NCBI GenBank assembly: GCA_965236175.1
Contig: CBDEAT010000005.1
Coordinates: forward strand, 1-64,000
Direction: 5' to 3'
DNA from: Fontibacterium universale
GTDB taxonomy: Bacteria; Pseudomonadota; Alphaproteobacteria; Pelagibacterales; Pelagibacteraceae
DNA: 64,000 nt
Shown here: one piece after another, positions 53,438-63,099 of the stretch
Position numbering within the stretch: the first letter of the stretch is position 1
Layout of the letters: the number at the start of each line of letters is the position of its first letter
Translations under genes and position numbers: made by a program
Notes under the pieces: model-generated
What the model saw: only the letters and a program-made list of their open reading frames with translations
The model's database searches: none
Told to the model about the DNA's origin: nothing

Positions 53438-53739
53438 TTTTGATTAATAATATAAATCTTTTCACCTTTTTTTCCCAATACAAAATAGTCTCTATAAATT
53501 TCATCCAGATAATCTTTATTTATATTAACTGATAAAAAATCATTTTTTTTTGTAAAAAAATTAATTTCTTTTTTTATTTCTAAATTTTTTTCTTGAAATT
53601 CTTTTAATAAATTTTTTTTTTTAAAATACTCAATGAGACCTCTGTCACCTCCAAAAAAATTAAAAATAATATATAGAATTATTAAAAGTATTATAAAATA
53701 AAATTTTTTTTCTGAAATTGAGTTAATTAAATTATTCAT
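53434..53739 (-). CDS. ftsB: FtsB/DivIC-like septum formation initiator
   Basis: Small bitopic division protein (101 residues). It has a TM helix (about 13-29), the GGDRGLIEYFKKKNLL motif (around 30-45) and a coiled coil (about 40-70). This GxxGL pattern after the membrane span is typical of the family. It is directly downstream of eno (4-bp overlap), the standard alphaproteobacterial position of ftsB. Confidence 0.83.
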   Translation of the reverse strand: MNNLINSISEKKFYFIILLIILYIIFNFFGGDRGLIEYFKKKNLLKEFQEKNLEIKKEINFFTKKNDFLSVNINKDYLDEIYRDYFVLGKKGEKIYIINQK

Positions 53740-54998
53740 TTTAATTTTGACATTTCAGATTTTTTTCCAATCTCCTCTTCTATTCTTAATAATCTGTTAT
53801 ATTTCGCTACTCTTTCAGATCTTGCTAGCGATCCAGTTTTAATTTGGGAAGATTCGGTTGCGACTGCTAAGTCAGCAATGAAAGTATCCTCACTGTCACC
53901 AGATCTATGAGAAATGATTGTATTAAAATTATTTTTTTTAGCAAAATTAATAACTTCTAAGGTTTCAGAAACTGTACCAATTTGGTTTGGTTTAATTAAA
54001 ATTGCGTTTGCAGCTAATTCCTTAACACCTTTTTTTAGACGAATTAAATTAGTTACAAATAAATCGTCACCAACGATTTGAATTTTTTTTCCTAATTCTT
54101 TAGTCAATTTTTTCCAAACATTCCAATCATCTTCAAAAACAGGGTCTTCTATAGAAACAATTGGAAATTTATTACATAACTTTTTATAATAGTTAATTAA
54201 CTCATCTGAAGTTACGGCTTTCTTATCTTCTTTAATTTTATATTTTCCAGAACTGTAAAGTTCATTTGCGGCAACATCTAAACAAATATTAATATCTTTA
54301 CCGATTTTTAAACCAGATTTTTTAACTGCTTTAATTATATATTCTACTGCTTTTTCATCGCTATCAAATGAAGGGGCAAAACCACCCTCATCGCCAAGAT
54401 TAGTATTAAATTTTTTTAATTTTAATTCTTCTTTTAAATTCTGAATAACCAAAAAAGACATTCTTAAACAGTCTTTAAAAGATTTTGCTCCATCAGGTCT
54501 AATCATAAACTCTTGTATTTGCAGAGAATTGTTAGCGTGAGCTCCTCCATTAATTATATTTAACATTGGAAATGGTAATTTATTTTTATTATTGCCTCCT
54601 AAGTATTTATATAATGGGGTTTTATTATATGCTGCAGCTGCTTTAGCGTTTGCAATAGAAACTGCCAAAATAGCATTAGCGCCTAATCTCTTTTTATTCT
54701 CAGTACCATCTAGTTTAATTAAAAAATTATCTATTTTTTTTTGATCAAAAACTGAAAAGCCTGTGATCGTTTTATTAATTTCTAAATTAATATTCTTTAC
54801 AGCATCTAAAACTCCTTTTTTTAAATACTCCTTGCTTTTGTCTCTAAGTTCATGAGCTTCATAAGATCCAGTGGAGGCTCCTGAGGGAACTATTGATTGA
54901 CCTGTAGAACCATCAGCTAATATTACTTCTGCTTCTACTGTTGGAAAACCTCTGCTATCAAAAACCTGTCTTGCTTTAACTTTTTTAATAACTGACAT
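53736..54998 (-). CDS. eno: Enolase
   Basis: Interconverts 2-phosphoglycerate and phosphoenolpyruvate. The 420-residue protein has KVKARQVFDSRGFPTVEAEV (within residues 6-26), the SGASTGSYEAHELRD loop, NLGDEGGFAPSF, SIEDPVFEDDW, VGDDLFVTN and ISHRSGDSEDTFIADLAVA. The metal-binding Asp/Glu residues and catalytic Lys regions are intact. It is 2 bp downstream of kdsA and overlaps ftsB. Confidence 0.98.
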   Translation of the reverse strand: MSVIKKVKARQVFDSRGFPTVEAEVILADGSTGQSIVPSGASTGSYEAHELRDKSKEYLKKGVLDAVKNINLEINKTITGFSVFDQKKIDNFLIKLDGTENKKRLGANAILAVSIANAKAAAAYNKTPLYKYLGGNNKNKLPFPMLNIINGGAHANNSLQIQEFMIRPDGAKSFKDCLRMSFLVIQNLKEELKLKKFNTNLGDEGGFAPSFDSDEKAVEYIIKAVKKSGLKIGKDINICLDVAANELYSSGKYKIKEDKKAVTSDELINYYKKLCNKFPIVSIEDPVFEDDWNVWKKLTKELGKKIQIVGDDLFVTNLIRLKKGVKELAANAILIKPNQIGTVSETLEVINFAKKNNFNTIISHRSGDSEDTFIADLAVATESSQIKTGSLARSERVAKYNRLLRIEEEIGKKSEMSKLK

Positions 54999-55000
54999 TA

Positions 55001-55828
55001 CTATTTTGACTTAATTAATTTATCTATTCCTATTAGATCTTTAAGCAAATTCTCTAAGCTACTAAGGGGTATCATGTTTGCTCCATCAGATGGGGCTTTG
55101 TCTGGATTGTCATGAGTCTCCAAAAAAATTGTTGAAACACCCACCGCAACGGCAGCTCTTGATAATGAGCTAACAAATTGTCTTTCACCACCACTACTGT
55201 CTCCTTTGCCCCCGGGCTGTTGAACGGAATGAGTGGCATCAAAAACTACTGGATAACCAAAATCAGCTAAAATTGATAATGAACGCATATCAGAAACTAA
55301 TGTGTTATATCCGAAACTAACTCCTCTTTCCGTAATTAATATTTTATCATTACCACTTTCCTCTATTTTTCTAATAACATTCTTCATATCCCAAGGAGCT
55401 AAAAATTGTCCTTTTTTAACATTAACTACTTTATTTGTTTTAGCGGCAGCAACTAATAGGTCTGTCTGTCTGCATAAAAAAGCTGGTATTTGTATAATGT
55501 CGACAACTTTAGAAACTATTTTACATTGCTCCTCACTGTGCACATCAGTTAAAACAGGAACATCTAAATCTTTTGAAATGTAATCAAATATAGATAAGGA
55601 TTTATCAAGCCCTACACCTCTTTTAGATTTTAAACTTGTCCTATTAGCTTTATCGAAAGAACTTTTAAAAATAAATCCAATCTTTAACTTAGTAGTTATT
55701 TCTTTAATTTTGGAAGCAATCATATGACAATGGTCTTTACTTTCGATTTGGCAAGGACCCGCAATTAAAGTTAAGGGAAGATTATTTCCTAAATTTAATT
55801 TTTTAATTTTAATAATTTTATTTTTCAT
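55001..55828 (-). CDS. kdsA: 3-deoxy-8-phosphooctulonate (KDO-8-P) synthase
   Basis: Condenses arabinose 5-phosphate with PEP to make KDO-8-P for lipopolysaccharide inner core. The 275-residue protein has LIAGPCQIESKDHC (around 21-34), FKSSFDKANRTSLKSKRG (around 54-71), IPAFLCRQTDLL, and VFDATHSVQQPGGKGDSSGG. This implies a KDO-containing LPS. It overlaps pyrG by 4 bp and precedes eno by 2 bp. Confidence 0.97.
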   Translation of the reverse strand: MKNKIIKIKKLNLGNNLPLTLIAGPCQIESKDHCHMIASKIKEITTKLKIGFIFKSSFDKANRTSLKSKRGVGLDKSLSIFDYISKDLDVPVLTDVHSEEQCKIVSKVVDIIQIPAFLCRQTDLLVAAAKTNKVVNVKKGQFLAPWDMKNVIRKIEESGNDKILITERGVSFGYNTLVSDMRSLSILADFGYPVVFDATHSVQQPGGKGDSSGGERQFVSSLSRAAVAVGVSTIFLETHDNPDKAPSDGANMIPLSSLENLLKDLIGIDKLIKSK

Positions 55829-57459
55829 GAATTTAATTTTTTATTTTTAATAGCTGCATCAATAAAAGAAATAAATATTTCATGAGGATGGAATGGTCTT
55901 GATTTTAATTCTGGATGAAACTGAACTCCAACAAACCAAGGATGATCTTTGAGCTCTATAGCTTCAGGCAATTTTCCATCTGGCGAATTAGCTGAAAATA
56001 TAACTCCTTTTTTTTCTAACATTGATTTATATGAACTATTTACTTCATATCTATGTCTATGTCTTTCGTGAATTAAGCTCTTGTTCCCATAAATTTTATA
56101 AAGCAATGAATCTTTTCTAACTTTTGCGGGGTAAGAACCTAGCCTCATTGAGCCGCCAATTTTATATTTTTCTCCTTTTAAAATTTTTTTTCCTTTAATC
56201 CATTCTTCCATAAGACAAACTACAGGATTTTTTGTCTTAGATAATTCTGTAGAATTTGAATCTTTTAGACCTAATAAATTTCTTGCTAGTTCTATAACTG
56301 ATATTTGCATTCCAAAACAAATTCCAAAAAAAGGAATTTTTTTAGTTCTTGCTAATTGTACAGATAAAATTTTACCTTCGACGCCACGTTTCCCAAAACC
56401 CCCCGGTATCAAAATTCCATTTGTTTTTCCTAATTTATGTTCTAAATCTTTTAAATTTTTAATATCAGAAGACTCAATCCAATTAAGATCTAAATTGATA
56501 TCATTATAAACTGAGGCGTGGATCAAGGCTTCATTCAAAGATTTATAAGCATCTTTTAAATGAGTGTATTTACCTACAATAGAAATTTTAACATTATTTT
56601 TTTTATTACTCAGTTTTTTATTAAAAGATTTCCAATTATCTAATTTTGGACTTTTTTTATTAACAATTCCAAAGTGATCTAATATTTTTTTATCTAATCC
56701 TTCTTCTTGATACTTAATAGGAACTTCATAAATTGATTTCACATCAATTGACTGGAATACATTTGATTTTTCCACATTGCAAAATAATGCAATTTTAGCT
56801 TTTTCCTCTTTAGGAATTAAGCTTTCAGAACGACACAAAATCATATCAGGCTGAATACCTATGCTTCTTAATTCTTTTACAGAATGTTGTGTTGGCTTTG
56901 TTTTTAACTCTGCTGCACTTTTAATATAAGGAACTAATGTTAAGTGGATAAATAAACAATTCTTACTGCCTACTTCATTTGAATATTGTCTAATAGCTTC
57001 TAAAAAAGGCAAACTTTCGATGTCACCTACTGTTCCTCCTATTTCGCATATTACAAAATCTTCATTAGTTAAATCACTAGTGATAAATTTTTTTATTTCA
57101 TCTGTGACATGTGGAATAATTTGAACTGTTGATCCTTTGTAATCACCATTTCTTTCTTTTGTTATTATATTTTGATAAATTTTTCCTGTAGTAATATTAT
57201 CTGACTTCTTTGAATTTATTTCTGTGAATCTCTCATAATGTCCAAGATCAAGATCAGTTTCCGCTCCATCTTCTGTTACGTAAACTTCTCCATGCTCATA
57301 AGGATTCATTGTGCCAGGATCTATATTTAAGTATGGATCTAATTTTCTAATTCTTACTTTGTATCCTCTAGATTGTAATAACGTTGCTATAGAAGCAGAA
57401 GCGATACCTTTGCCAAGAGATGAGACCACGCCGCCAGTAACAAAAATAAAACGGACCAT
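55825..57459 (-). CDS. pyrG: CTP synthase
   Basis: Converts UTP to CTP using glutamine. The 544-residue protein starts MVRFIFVTGGVVSSLGKGIA, with the ammonia-ligase domain (about 1-265; DPGTMNPYEHGEVYVTEDGAETD). A class I glutamine amidotransferase domain follows, with nucleophile Cys in FFGICFGMQ and the His/Glu pair in VQFHPELKSRP. Full length. It is downstream of secG and overlaps kdsA. Confidence 0.98.
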   Translation of the reverse strand: MVRFIFVTGGVVSSLGKGIASASIATLLQSRGYKVRIRKLDPYLNIDPGTMNPYEHGEVYVTEDGAETDLDLGHYERFTEINSKKSDNITTGKIYQNIITKERNGDYKGSTVQIIPHVTDEIKKFITSDLTNEDFVICEIGGTVGDIESLPFLEAIRQYSNEVGSKNCLFIHLTLVPYIKSAAELKTKPTQHSVKELRSIGIQPDMILCRSESLIPKEEKAKIALFCNVEKSNVFQSIDVKSIYEVPIKYQEEGLDKKILDHFGIVNKKSPKLDNWKSFNKKLSNKKNNVKISIVGKYTHLKDAYKSLNEALIHASVYNDINLDLNWIESSDIKNLKDLEHKLGKTNGILIPGGFGKRGVEGKILSVQLARTKKIPFFGICFGMQISVIELARNLLGLKDSNSTELSKTKNPVVCLMEEWIKGKKILKGEKYKIGGSMRLGSYPAKVRKDSLLYKIYGNKSLIHERHRHRYEVNSSYKSMLEKKGVIFSANSPDGKLPEAIELKDHPWFVGVQFHPELKSRPFHPHEIFISFIDAAIKNKKLNS

Positions 57460-57513
57460 GGAAGTTAACTATAGATTATTTAAGAATAATCACAAAGAAA
57501 ATATTAAATTAAA

Positions 57514-57819
57514 TTATTTTGAATTTGGAATTTTTGGCTGAGAACTGCTATTTTTATCTAATTGCTCAATCTTATCAATGATAGATTTTTGGGAAATATC
57601 TTTTTTATTAATCAGTGTTAAAGAGATGCTTGTTAAAATAAATAGAAACGCAATTATTGCTGTAAATTTAGTCAAGAAATTTCCAGCTGATCTCGATGAC
57701 ATTAAATTGTCGCTATTACCACCTATTCCCAAAGCTCCACCATCTGACTTTTGAAGCAATACTGAACCAATCAAAAGAACAGCTAATGTAATGTGAATTA
57801 TTAATAAAAAAGTTTGCAT
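57514..57819 (-). CDS. secG: Preprotein translocase subunit SecG
   Basis: Small SecYEG subunit, 101 residues, with two TM helices (about 3-21 and 50-70). Between them is the family motif VLLQKSDGGALGIGGNSD (around 21-38). The C-terminal tail is hydrophilic. It lies between tpiA and pyrG, the usual alphaproteobacterial place. Confidence 0.92.
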   Translation of the reverse strand: MQTFLLIIHITLAVLLIGSVLLQKSDGGALGIGGNSDNLMSSRSAGNFLTKFTAIIAFLFILTSISLTLINKKDISQKSIIDKIEQLDKNSSSQPKIPNSK

Positions 57820-57822
57820 TAA

Positions 57823-58581
57823 TTATCTAAAGTAATTTTTTATAATTTTAATAAAGCTTGCGCTTTTTAATGAAGCTCCTCCAATTAAAAAACCTGATAT
57901 TAAACTAATCTCTCGTAAAGTTACAACATTATCTGTAGTCACAGACCCCCCATATAACATTACAGGTGAATTAACATTATATTTTTCTTTTAAAAACTTT
58001 TTAAGATTGCCATAAATTTTATCTAGATAATTATTAGACGGAACTATACCTGTGCCAATTGACCAAATTGGCTCATAAGCAATTATTAAATTATTAAAAT
58101 TAATTCTTTTTTTATCTAAAGAACTTAAAATTTGTTTTTTTAACACTTTTAGTGATGATCCTTTATTTTTTTGTGATAAATTTTCGCCAATACAAAAAAT
58201 AATTTTTAGTTTATTTTTTAAAGCAACATTAATTTTATCTTTAATAGTCTTAAAATCTTCATCAATTAATCTTTTTTCTGAATGACCAATAATAACATAA
58301 TTGGCACCTGTATCTTTTAGCATCCTAGCGCTTAGCTGTCCTGTGTACGGACCATTATTAATATTTATTTTACTAATATCCTGTGTGCCAAAATCTATTA
58401 ATCTAGTTTTAATTTTAGCTCTAAAAAAGCCTAATAAATTTACAGGTGGACAAAATATGATTTTTTTAAATTTATAAATCACATTTTTTTTAAGGAAATT
58501 AAAAACTTTTTCTATTTCTTTTATAGAATTATGATTTCCATTCATTTTCCAATTGGCAACGAAATATATAGTTTTGTTCAT
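57823..58581 (-). CDS. tpiA: Triosephosphate isomerase
   Basis: Interconverts dihydroxyacetone phosphate and glyceraldehyde 3-phosphate. The 252-residue protein has VANWKMNGNHNSI (around 8-20, catalytic Lys), YVIIGHSEKRLIDED (catalytic His), IIAYEPIWSIGTG (catalytic Glu) and LYGGSVTTDNV (phosphate loop). It is 3 bp upstream of secG and divergent from the PpiD-like gene (46 bp). Confidence 0.97.
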   Translation of the reverse strand: MNKTIYFVANWKMNGNHNSIKEIEKVFNFLKKNVIYKFKKIIFCPPVNLLGFFRAKIKTRLIDFGTQDISKININNGPYTGQLSARMLKDTGANYVIIGHSEKRLIDEDFKTIKDKINVALKNKLKIIFCIGENLSQKNKGSSLKVLKKQILSSLDKKRINFNNLIIAYEPIWSIGTGIVPSNNYLDKIYGNLKKFLKEKYNVNSPVMLYGGSVTTDNVVTLREISLISGFLIGGASLKSASFIKIIKNYFR

Positions 58582-58627
58582 AAATCGGTTATATCTAAAC
58601 TAAAATAATCATTTTTTAAAATATTAA

Positions 58628-59254
58628 ATGCTATCATCCTTAAGAAAATTCTCAGAAACAATAGTTGCTAAAATTTTTATAGCATTAATTGCTTTAAGTT
58701 TTGTATTTTGGGGTATAAATGATTTTTTTAGATCCAGTTTTAGTAATTCTGTAGCTGAGATTGATGGCGAAGAAATATCTTTTAATCAGTTCATAAATGA
58801 ATTTAATAAAATAATTAGAAATAATAATATTCAATCTGAAAAGATAGCTATCAAAAATAATATTCATATAATTGCCGTTTCTAATATTGTCTCTGAAAAA
58901 CTTTTAAAAATTCATGCAAAAAAACTAGGAGTTATCATTGATGACACAACAATAGCGATAGAAATTAAGAACAGTCATGAATTCAAAGATAAAGAAATTT
59001 TCTCAAGAACAAAATATGAAAAGTTTTTATTAGAAAGAAATATAAATTCAAAAATACTTGAAGAGCAAATTAATAAAAACCTCAAAAAAAAAATAATTAC
59101 AGAATCGATTACTGGATATACTCCAAATAACGTAAAAATTTCAGATACGATTCTAAAAAATAAAATAAATATTTTATATGAAGATTTTCTTAGAAAAAAT
59201 TATAAAATTGTTATTAAGGAAAAACAATTAAACAATTATCTTAAAAATATTTAA
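58628..59254 (+). CDS. Short PpiD/SurA-N-like membrane protein without a PPIase domain
   Basis: A 208-residue protein whose start, MLSSLRKFSETIVAKIFIAL with ALSFVFWGINDFF following, is the classic PpiD N-terminus: a cytoplasmic stub and one TM helix (about 14-32). It is followed by the SurA-N-type chaperone region (VAEIDGEEISFNQFINEFNK, residues about 42-61). The protein ends before the parvulin PPIase and C-terminal repeat of full PpiD (about 620 residues). The next gene begins 2 bp later, so there is no hidden remainder. It probably acts as a membrane-anchored holdase at the Sec exit; this is inference. It leads the trp operon. Confidence 0.78.
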   Translation: MLSSLRKFSETIVAKIFIALIALSFVFWGINDFFRSSFSNSVAEIDGEEISFNQFINEFNKIIRNNNIQSEKIAIKNNIHIIAVSNIVSEKLLKIHAKKLGVIIDDTTIAIEIKNSHEFKDKEIFSRTKYEKFLLERNINSKILEEQINKNLKKKIITESITGYTPNNVKISDTILKNKINILYEDFLRKNYKIVIKEKQLNNYLKNI

Positions 59255-59256
59255 AA

Positions 59257-60716
59257 ATGATCTTTTCTTCATTTAATGAATTTAAAGAAAATTGTAAAAA
59301 AAAAGATTTTTCACAAATTTATGCAACTAAAAATAAACCAAAATTAGAAACAATTGAGAGAATAATTGAATTAGTCTCTTTAAATAAAGATAGCTTTATA
59401 TTTGAGTCGGTCGAAAAAGTTAAAATTAGAGGTCGATACACTATATTTGGTTTCAATCCAGATCTTGTAATAGAAACTAATAATAATCAGATAACTCAAA
59501 TAGCAAATAATAAAAAAAAAATAATAAAAAAAAATCCATATAATTATTTAAATAAACTAATTAGCAATTTTCGTTTTAAAACTTCAAAGAAACTACCTTT
59601 AATGTCAGCAATGTTAGCCGGTTATTTCGGTTATGACATTATTAGACTTAAAGAAAAAATTTCAAATAATTGCAAAGAAGACTTAAAAATTCCTGATGTA
59701 AAATTAATACGTCCGCAATTAATAGTCATTCATGATAATGAAAAAAATAAAATCTTTTTTATACAAAATATTTATAATTTAAAAAAAATTAAAAATTTAA
59801 AAAAATTATATTTATTAAAATGCGATGAAATAAATAAATTCGTTGCTAAAATTAATAATGCTTATAGCCCAATAGAATATTTAAAAAAAAATAAAAAAAA
59901 AATAAAGTAATAAGCAATGTTACAAAAAAAACTTTTTTAAATTCTATAACTAAAGCTAAAGAATTAATTAATAACGGTGAAATATTCCAAGTTGTTTTAA
60001 GTCAAAGATTTGAAAGCAAGTTAAACAAGACGCCTATTAATTTTTATAAAAAATTAAGAATATTAAATCCGTCCCCTTTTATGTTCTTTTTTAATTTCGA
60101 TGACTTTAAAATAGTAGGTAGCAGCCCAGAAATCTTGGTTAGAGTAAGAAATAATAAAATTACTATTAGACCTATCGCAGGAACTAGGCCTAGAGGAAAA
60201 AATTTTAAAGAAGATAATAAATTACAAAATGAACTACTAAATGATAAAAAAGAGATTTCTGAACATCTAATGTTGCTTGATCTTGGACGTAACGATGTTG
60301 GCAAAGTTTCAAAAATTGGAAGCGTAAAAGTGGATCAAAAATTTAAAATTGAAAAATACTCTCATGTTATGCATATTGTTTCTAATGTCGTTGGAGATTT
60401 TGATAATAAAAATACATTATTAGATACTTTGTTTTCTGGTTTTCCAGCAGGGACTGTTTCAGGAGCACCCAAAATAAGAGCGATGGAAATTATTGATGAT
60501 TTAGAAATGTCTAAAAGAAAATTATATGCTGGAGGTATAGGATACTTTACTCCTAACAATGAAATGGACACGTGCATTGCCTTAAGAACCGCTTTAATTA
60601 TTGACAATAAAATCTATGTCCAATCAGGCGCTGGAATTGTTGCTGATAGCATTCCTTTAAATGAGTACAAAGAAACAGTTAATAAAGCTAAAGCTTTATT
60701 TGAGGCAGCTAACTAA
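59257..60716 (+). CDS. trpE: Anthranilate synthase component I (frame interrupted in a poly-A run)
   Basis: First committed step of tryptophan synthesis, chorismate to anthranilate. The N-part (59257-59910) has the regulatory-site-like region FIFESVEKVKIRGRYTIFGF. The frame stops just after an A9-T-A10 tract (59883-59902). The catalytic half continues in the -1 frame from VISNVTKKTFLNSITKAKEL (about 59907) through PIAGTRPRG, LLDLGRNDVGKV, GFPAGTVSGAPK and SGAGIVADS to 60716. One extra A, or a -1 slip on A10, joins both halves into 486 residues, the normal length. Stop and trpG start are adjacent. It may be a consensus error or a slippage-corrected gene. Confidence 0.92.
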
Positions 60717-61289
60717 ATGAAAAAAATACTATTAATAGATAACTATGATAGTTTTACATATAATATTTTTCATTCTCTTTCAGAATTAGGAGCAAAAGTT
60801 GAGGTTTATAGAAATGATAAAATATCATTAAAAGAAATTTCAAAAAAAAATTTTGATAAAATTGTTATTTCGCCAGGACCAGGTCATCCTAGTAGTTCTG
60901 GTATCTGTATAAATCTAGTTAAACATTTTTATAAAACAATTCCTATTCTTGGCATTTGTCTTGGTCATCAAATTATAGGAGCTGCTTTCGACGCAGTAAT
61001 TAAAAGAGCAAAGATTATAATGCATGGTAAATTAAGTAAAATTATTCATAATGGTTCGTATATTTTTAAGAAAATTCCTAAAAGTTTTTATGCAACTAGA
61101 TATCATAGCCTTATAATTGATAAAAAAACTCTAAGTAAAGATTTTGAAATCTCAGCAAAAACTGAAGATAATATTATTATGGCCATAAATCATAAAAAAT
61201 ATCATCTTTATGGTATTCAATTTCATCCTGAAAGTATTAAAACAAGCTTTGGAAATATAATCTTTAAAAACTTTTTAAAAATTAAATGA
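60717..61289 (+). CDS. trpG: Anthranilate synthase component II (glutamine amidotransferase)
   Basis: Supplies ammonia from glutamine to TrpE. The 190-residue class I amidotransferase starts MKKILLIDNYDSFTYNIFHS, has the SPGPGHPSSSG oxyanion region (around 52-62), nucleophile Cys in ILGICLGHQIIG (around 77-88), and the His/Glu pair in IQFHPESIKT. Length is normal. It starts directly after the trpE stop and overlaps trpD by 4 bp. Confidence 0.97.
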   Translation: MKKILLIDNYDSFTYNIFHSLSELGAKVEVYRNDKISLKEISKKNFDKIVISPGPGHPSSSGICINLVKHFYKTIPILGICLGHQIIGAAFDAVIKRAKIIMHGKLSKIIHNGSYIFKKIPKSFYATRYHSLIIDKKTLSKDFEISAKTEDNIIMAINHKKYHLYGIQFHPESIKTSFGNIIFKNFLKIK

Positions 61290-62284
61290 ACTTAAAAGAT
61301 TTGATAACAAAATTAATTCTTAATAAAGATTTGTCTAGTTCAGAATTAAATTTCTTGTTTAATAAAATTATTAACGCTGAAATTAACGAAAATTTAATAT
61401 CTGCAATTTTAACTTTGATAACTAGAAATGGGTTTACCTATAAAAACATTTTATCAGCAGCAAAAATTTTAAGAAAAAAATTAATCAAGGTTAAAGTTCC
61501 GAAAAATTCTATAGACACTTGCGGTACAGGTGGTGACGGAAAACATACGCTAAATATTTCAACAGCAGCTGCAATAGTATTGGCTGGTTTAGGAGTTAAT
61601 GTGGTGAAGCATGGAAATAGATCAATAACATCAAAATGTGGATCAGCAGATGTTTTGGAGAAACTTGGGATTAATATACTGGATAATAAAAAAAATTTAG
61701 AAAAAAAAATAAAAAAAGAAAATTTCATTTTTTTATTTGCTCCAAATTATCATTTAGCAATGAAAAATGTTGCAAATGTTAGAAAAAATCTTCCTTTTAA
61801 AACAATCTTTAATCTCTTAGGTCCTCTGATAAACCCAGGTTTGGTTAAAAGACAAATTATTGGAATCTTTGATAAAAATTTATTAATTCCTTATATAAAA
61901 GTTTTACAAAACTTAGGTCATAAAAAAGCTTGGGTGTTTCATAGCAATGAAGGCTTAGATGAAATATCTATTTTTAACAAAACTAAAGTTTATGAATTAA
62001 ATAAAAAAAAGATTAGAAGTTTTGTCATAAATCCAAAATCTTTAATTAAAAGAAAATATAATTTTAAATCAATTCTTGGCAAAGATGCTAATTACAATAG
62101 TAAAAAAATAATAGAAATTTTTAATGGAAAACATAATGCTTTTTTAGAAATTGTAGCTCTAAATGCAGCGGCAGGATTAGTAATTTCTGAAAAAGAAAAT
62201 AGTTTGCAAAAAGCTTATTCTAAGGCAAAAAATTACATGCTATCGGGTAATGTTATTAAGAAGATTAATCAATTAACTAAATAA
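61286..62284 (+). CDS. trpD: Anthranilate phosphoribosyltransferase
   Basis: Transfers phosphoribosyl from PRPP to anthranilate. The 332-residue protein has the PRPP motif DTCGTGGDGKHTLNISTAAA (within residues 77-96), VKHGNRSITSKCGSADVLEKLG (within 112-133) and FLFAPNYHLAMKNVANVRKNL. Length is typical. It overlaps trpG by 4 bp and shares one base with trpC, so translation is tightly coupled. Confidence 0.97.
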   Translation: MNLKDLITKLILNKDLSSSELNFLFNKIINAEINENLISAILTLITRNGFTYKNILSAAKILRKKLIKVKVPKNSIDTCGTGGDGKHTLNISTAAAIVLAGLGVNVVKHGNRSITSKCGSADVLEKLGINILDNKKNLEKKIKKENFIFLFAPNYHLAMKNVANVRKNLPFKTIFNLLGPLINPGLVKRQIIGIFDKNLLIPYIKVLQNLGHKKAWVFHSNEGLDEISIFNKTKVYELNKKKIRSFVINPKSLIKRKYNFKSILGKDANYNSKKIIEIFNGKHNAFLEIVALNAAAGLVISEKENSLQKAYSKAKNYMLSGNVIKKINQLTK

Positions 62285-63054
62285 TGAATATTTTAAAAGA
62301 AATTATTAATTATAAAAAAAAAAAAATTATTTCTGATAAAAAAAATTTTATATTATTTTCAAATAATAATAAAAAATCTCACTTTAAATCTAAAATAATA
62401 AAAAATCTTAAAAACAATAAAATTTCAATTATAGCTGAAATTAAAAAAGCCAGTCCCTCAAAAGGAATTTTAACAAAAAAGTTTGATCCTATTAACATAG
62501 CTAAACAATACGTTGAGGGTGGAGCTACTTGTTTATCAGTACTAACGGAAGATAAATTTTTTCTAGGTAAGAAAAACTACATAAAACAAATTAAAAAAAG
62601 ATATAAAATACCAATTCTCGCAAAAGATTTTTTTATTGACCCATTTCAAATTTATGAAGCGAAATTTTACGGAGCAGATTGCATTTTAATTTTATTATCT
62701 GCTGTAAAAAGAAAACTAGCAAAGGAATTATATGACACTGCCAATAAATGCGGAATGGATACAATTGTAGAAGTTCATAATGATAATGAGATGACTTTTG
62801 CTTTAAGTTTAAAAAAAAGCATCATTGGAATTAATAATCGTAATTTAAAAACTTTTGCAACTGACATAAATAATACAATTAATTTGTACAGAAAATTTAA
62901 TTTGAAAAATCGTATAGTTGTATCTGAAAGTGGTATTAATTCTAAAAAGGATATTCTTAATATCTGCAAAAAGACAAATATTAGAACTTTCTTGATTGGC
63001 GAATCATTAATTAAATCTGGTAATATTAAAAATAAAATAAGTTCTTTTTTATAA
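62284..63054 (+). CDS. trpC: Indole-3-glycerol phosphate synthase
   Basis: Closes the indole ring in tryptophan synthesis. The 256-residue TIM-barrel protein has IAEIKKASPSKGIL (around 51-64, catalytic Lys and Glu region), GGATCLSVLTEDKFFLG, ILAKDFFIDPFQIYEA, IGINNRNLKTFATD and VVSESGINSKKDIL. It is the last trp gene here; trpF, trpB and trpA are not in the window. No terminator was recognised before lexA. Confidence 0.97.
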   Translation: MNILKEIINYKKKKIISDKKNFILFSNNNKKSHFKSKIIKNLKNNKISIIAEIKKASPSKGILTKKFDPINIAKQYVEGGATCLSVLTEDKFFLGKKNYIKQIKKRYKIPILAKDFFIDPFQIYEAKFYGADCILILLSAVKRKLAKELYDTANKCGMDTIVEVHNDNEMTFALSLKKSIIGINNRNLKTFATDINNTINLYRKFNLKNRIVVSESGINSKKDILNICKKTNIRTFLIGESLIKSGNIKNKISSFL

Positions 63055-63099
63055 AATATACATATATATCAATACTTTATCAGCATTGTATATTAATAA

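Noticed and set aside
60362..60607. Minus-strand open frames within trpE (also 60044-60304)
   Set aside because: They are shadows of the catalytic half of TrpE, which is certain from its motifs.
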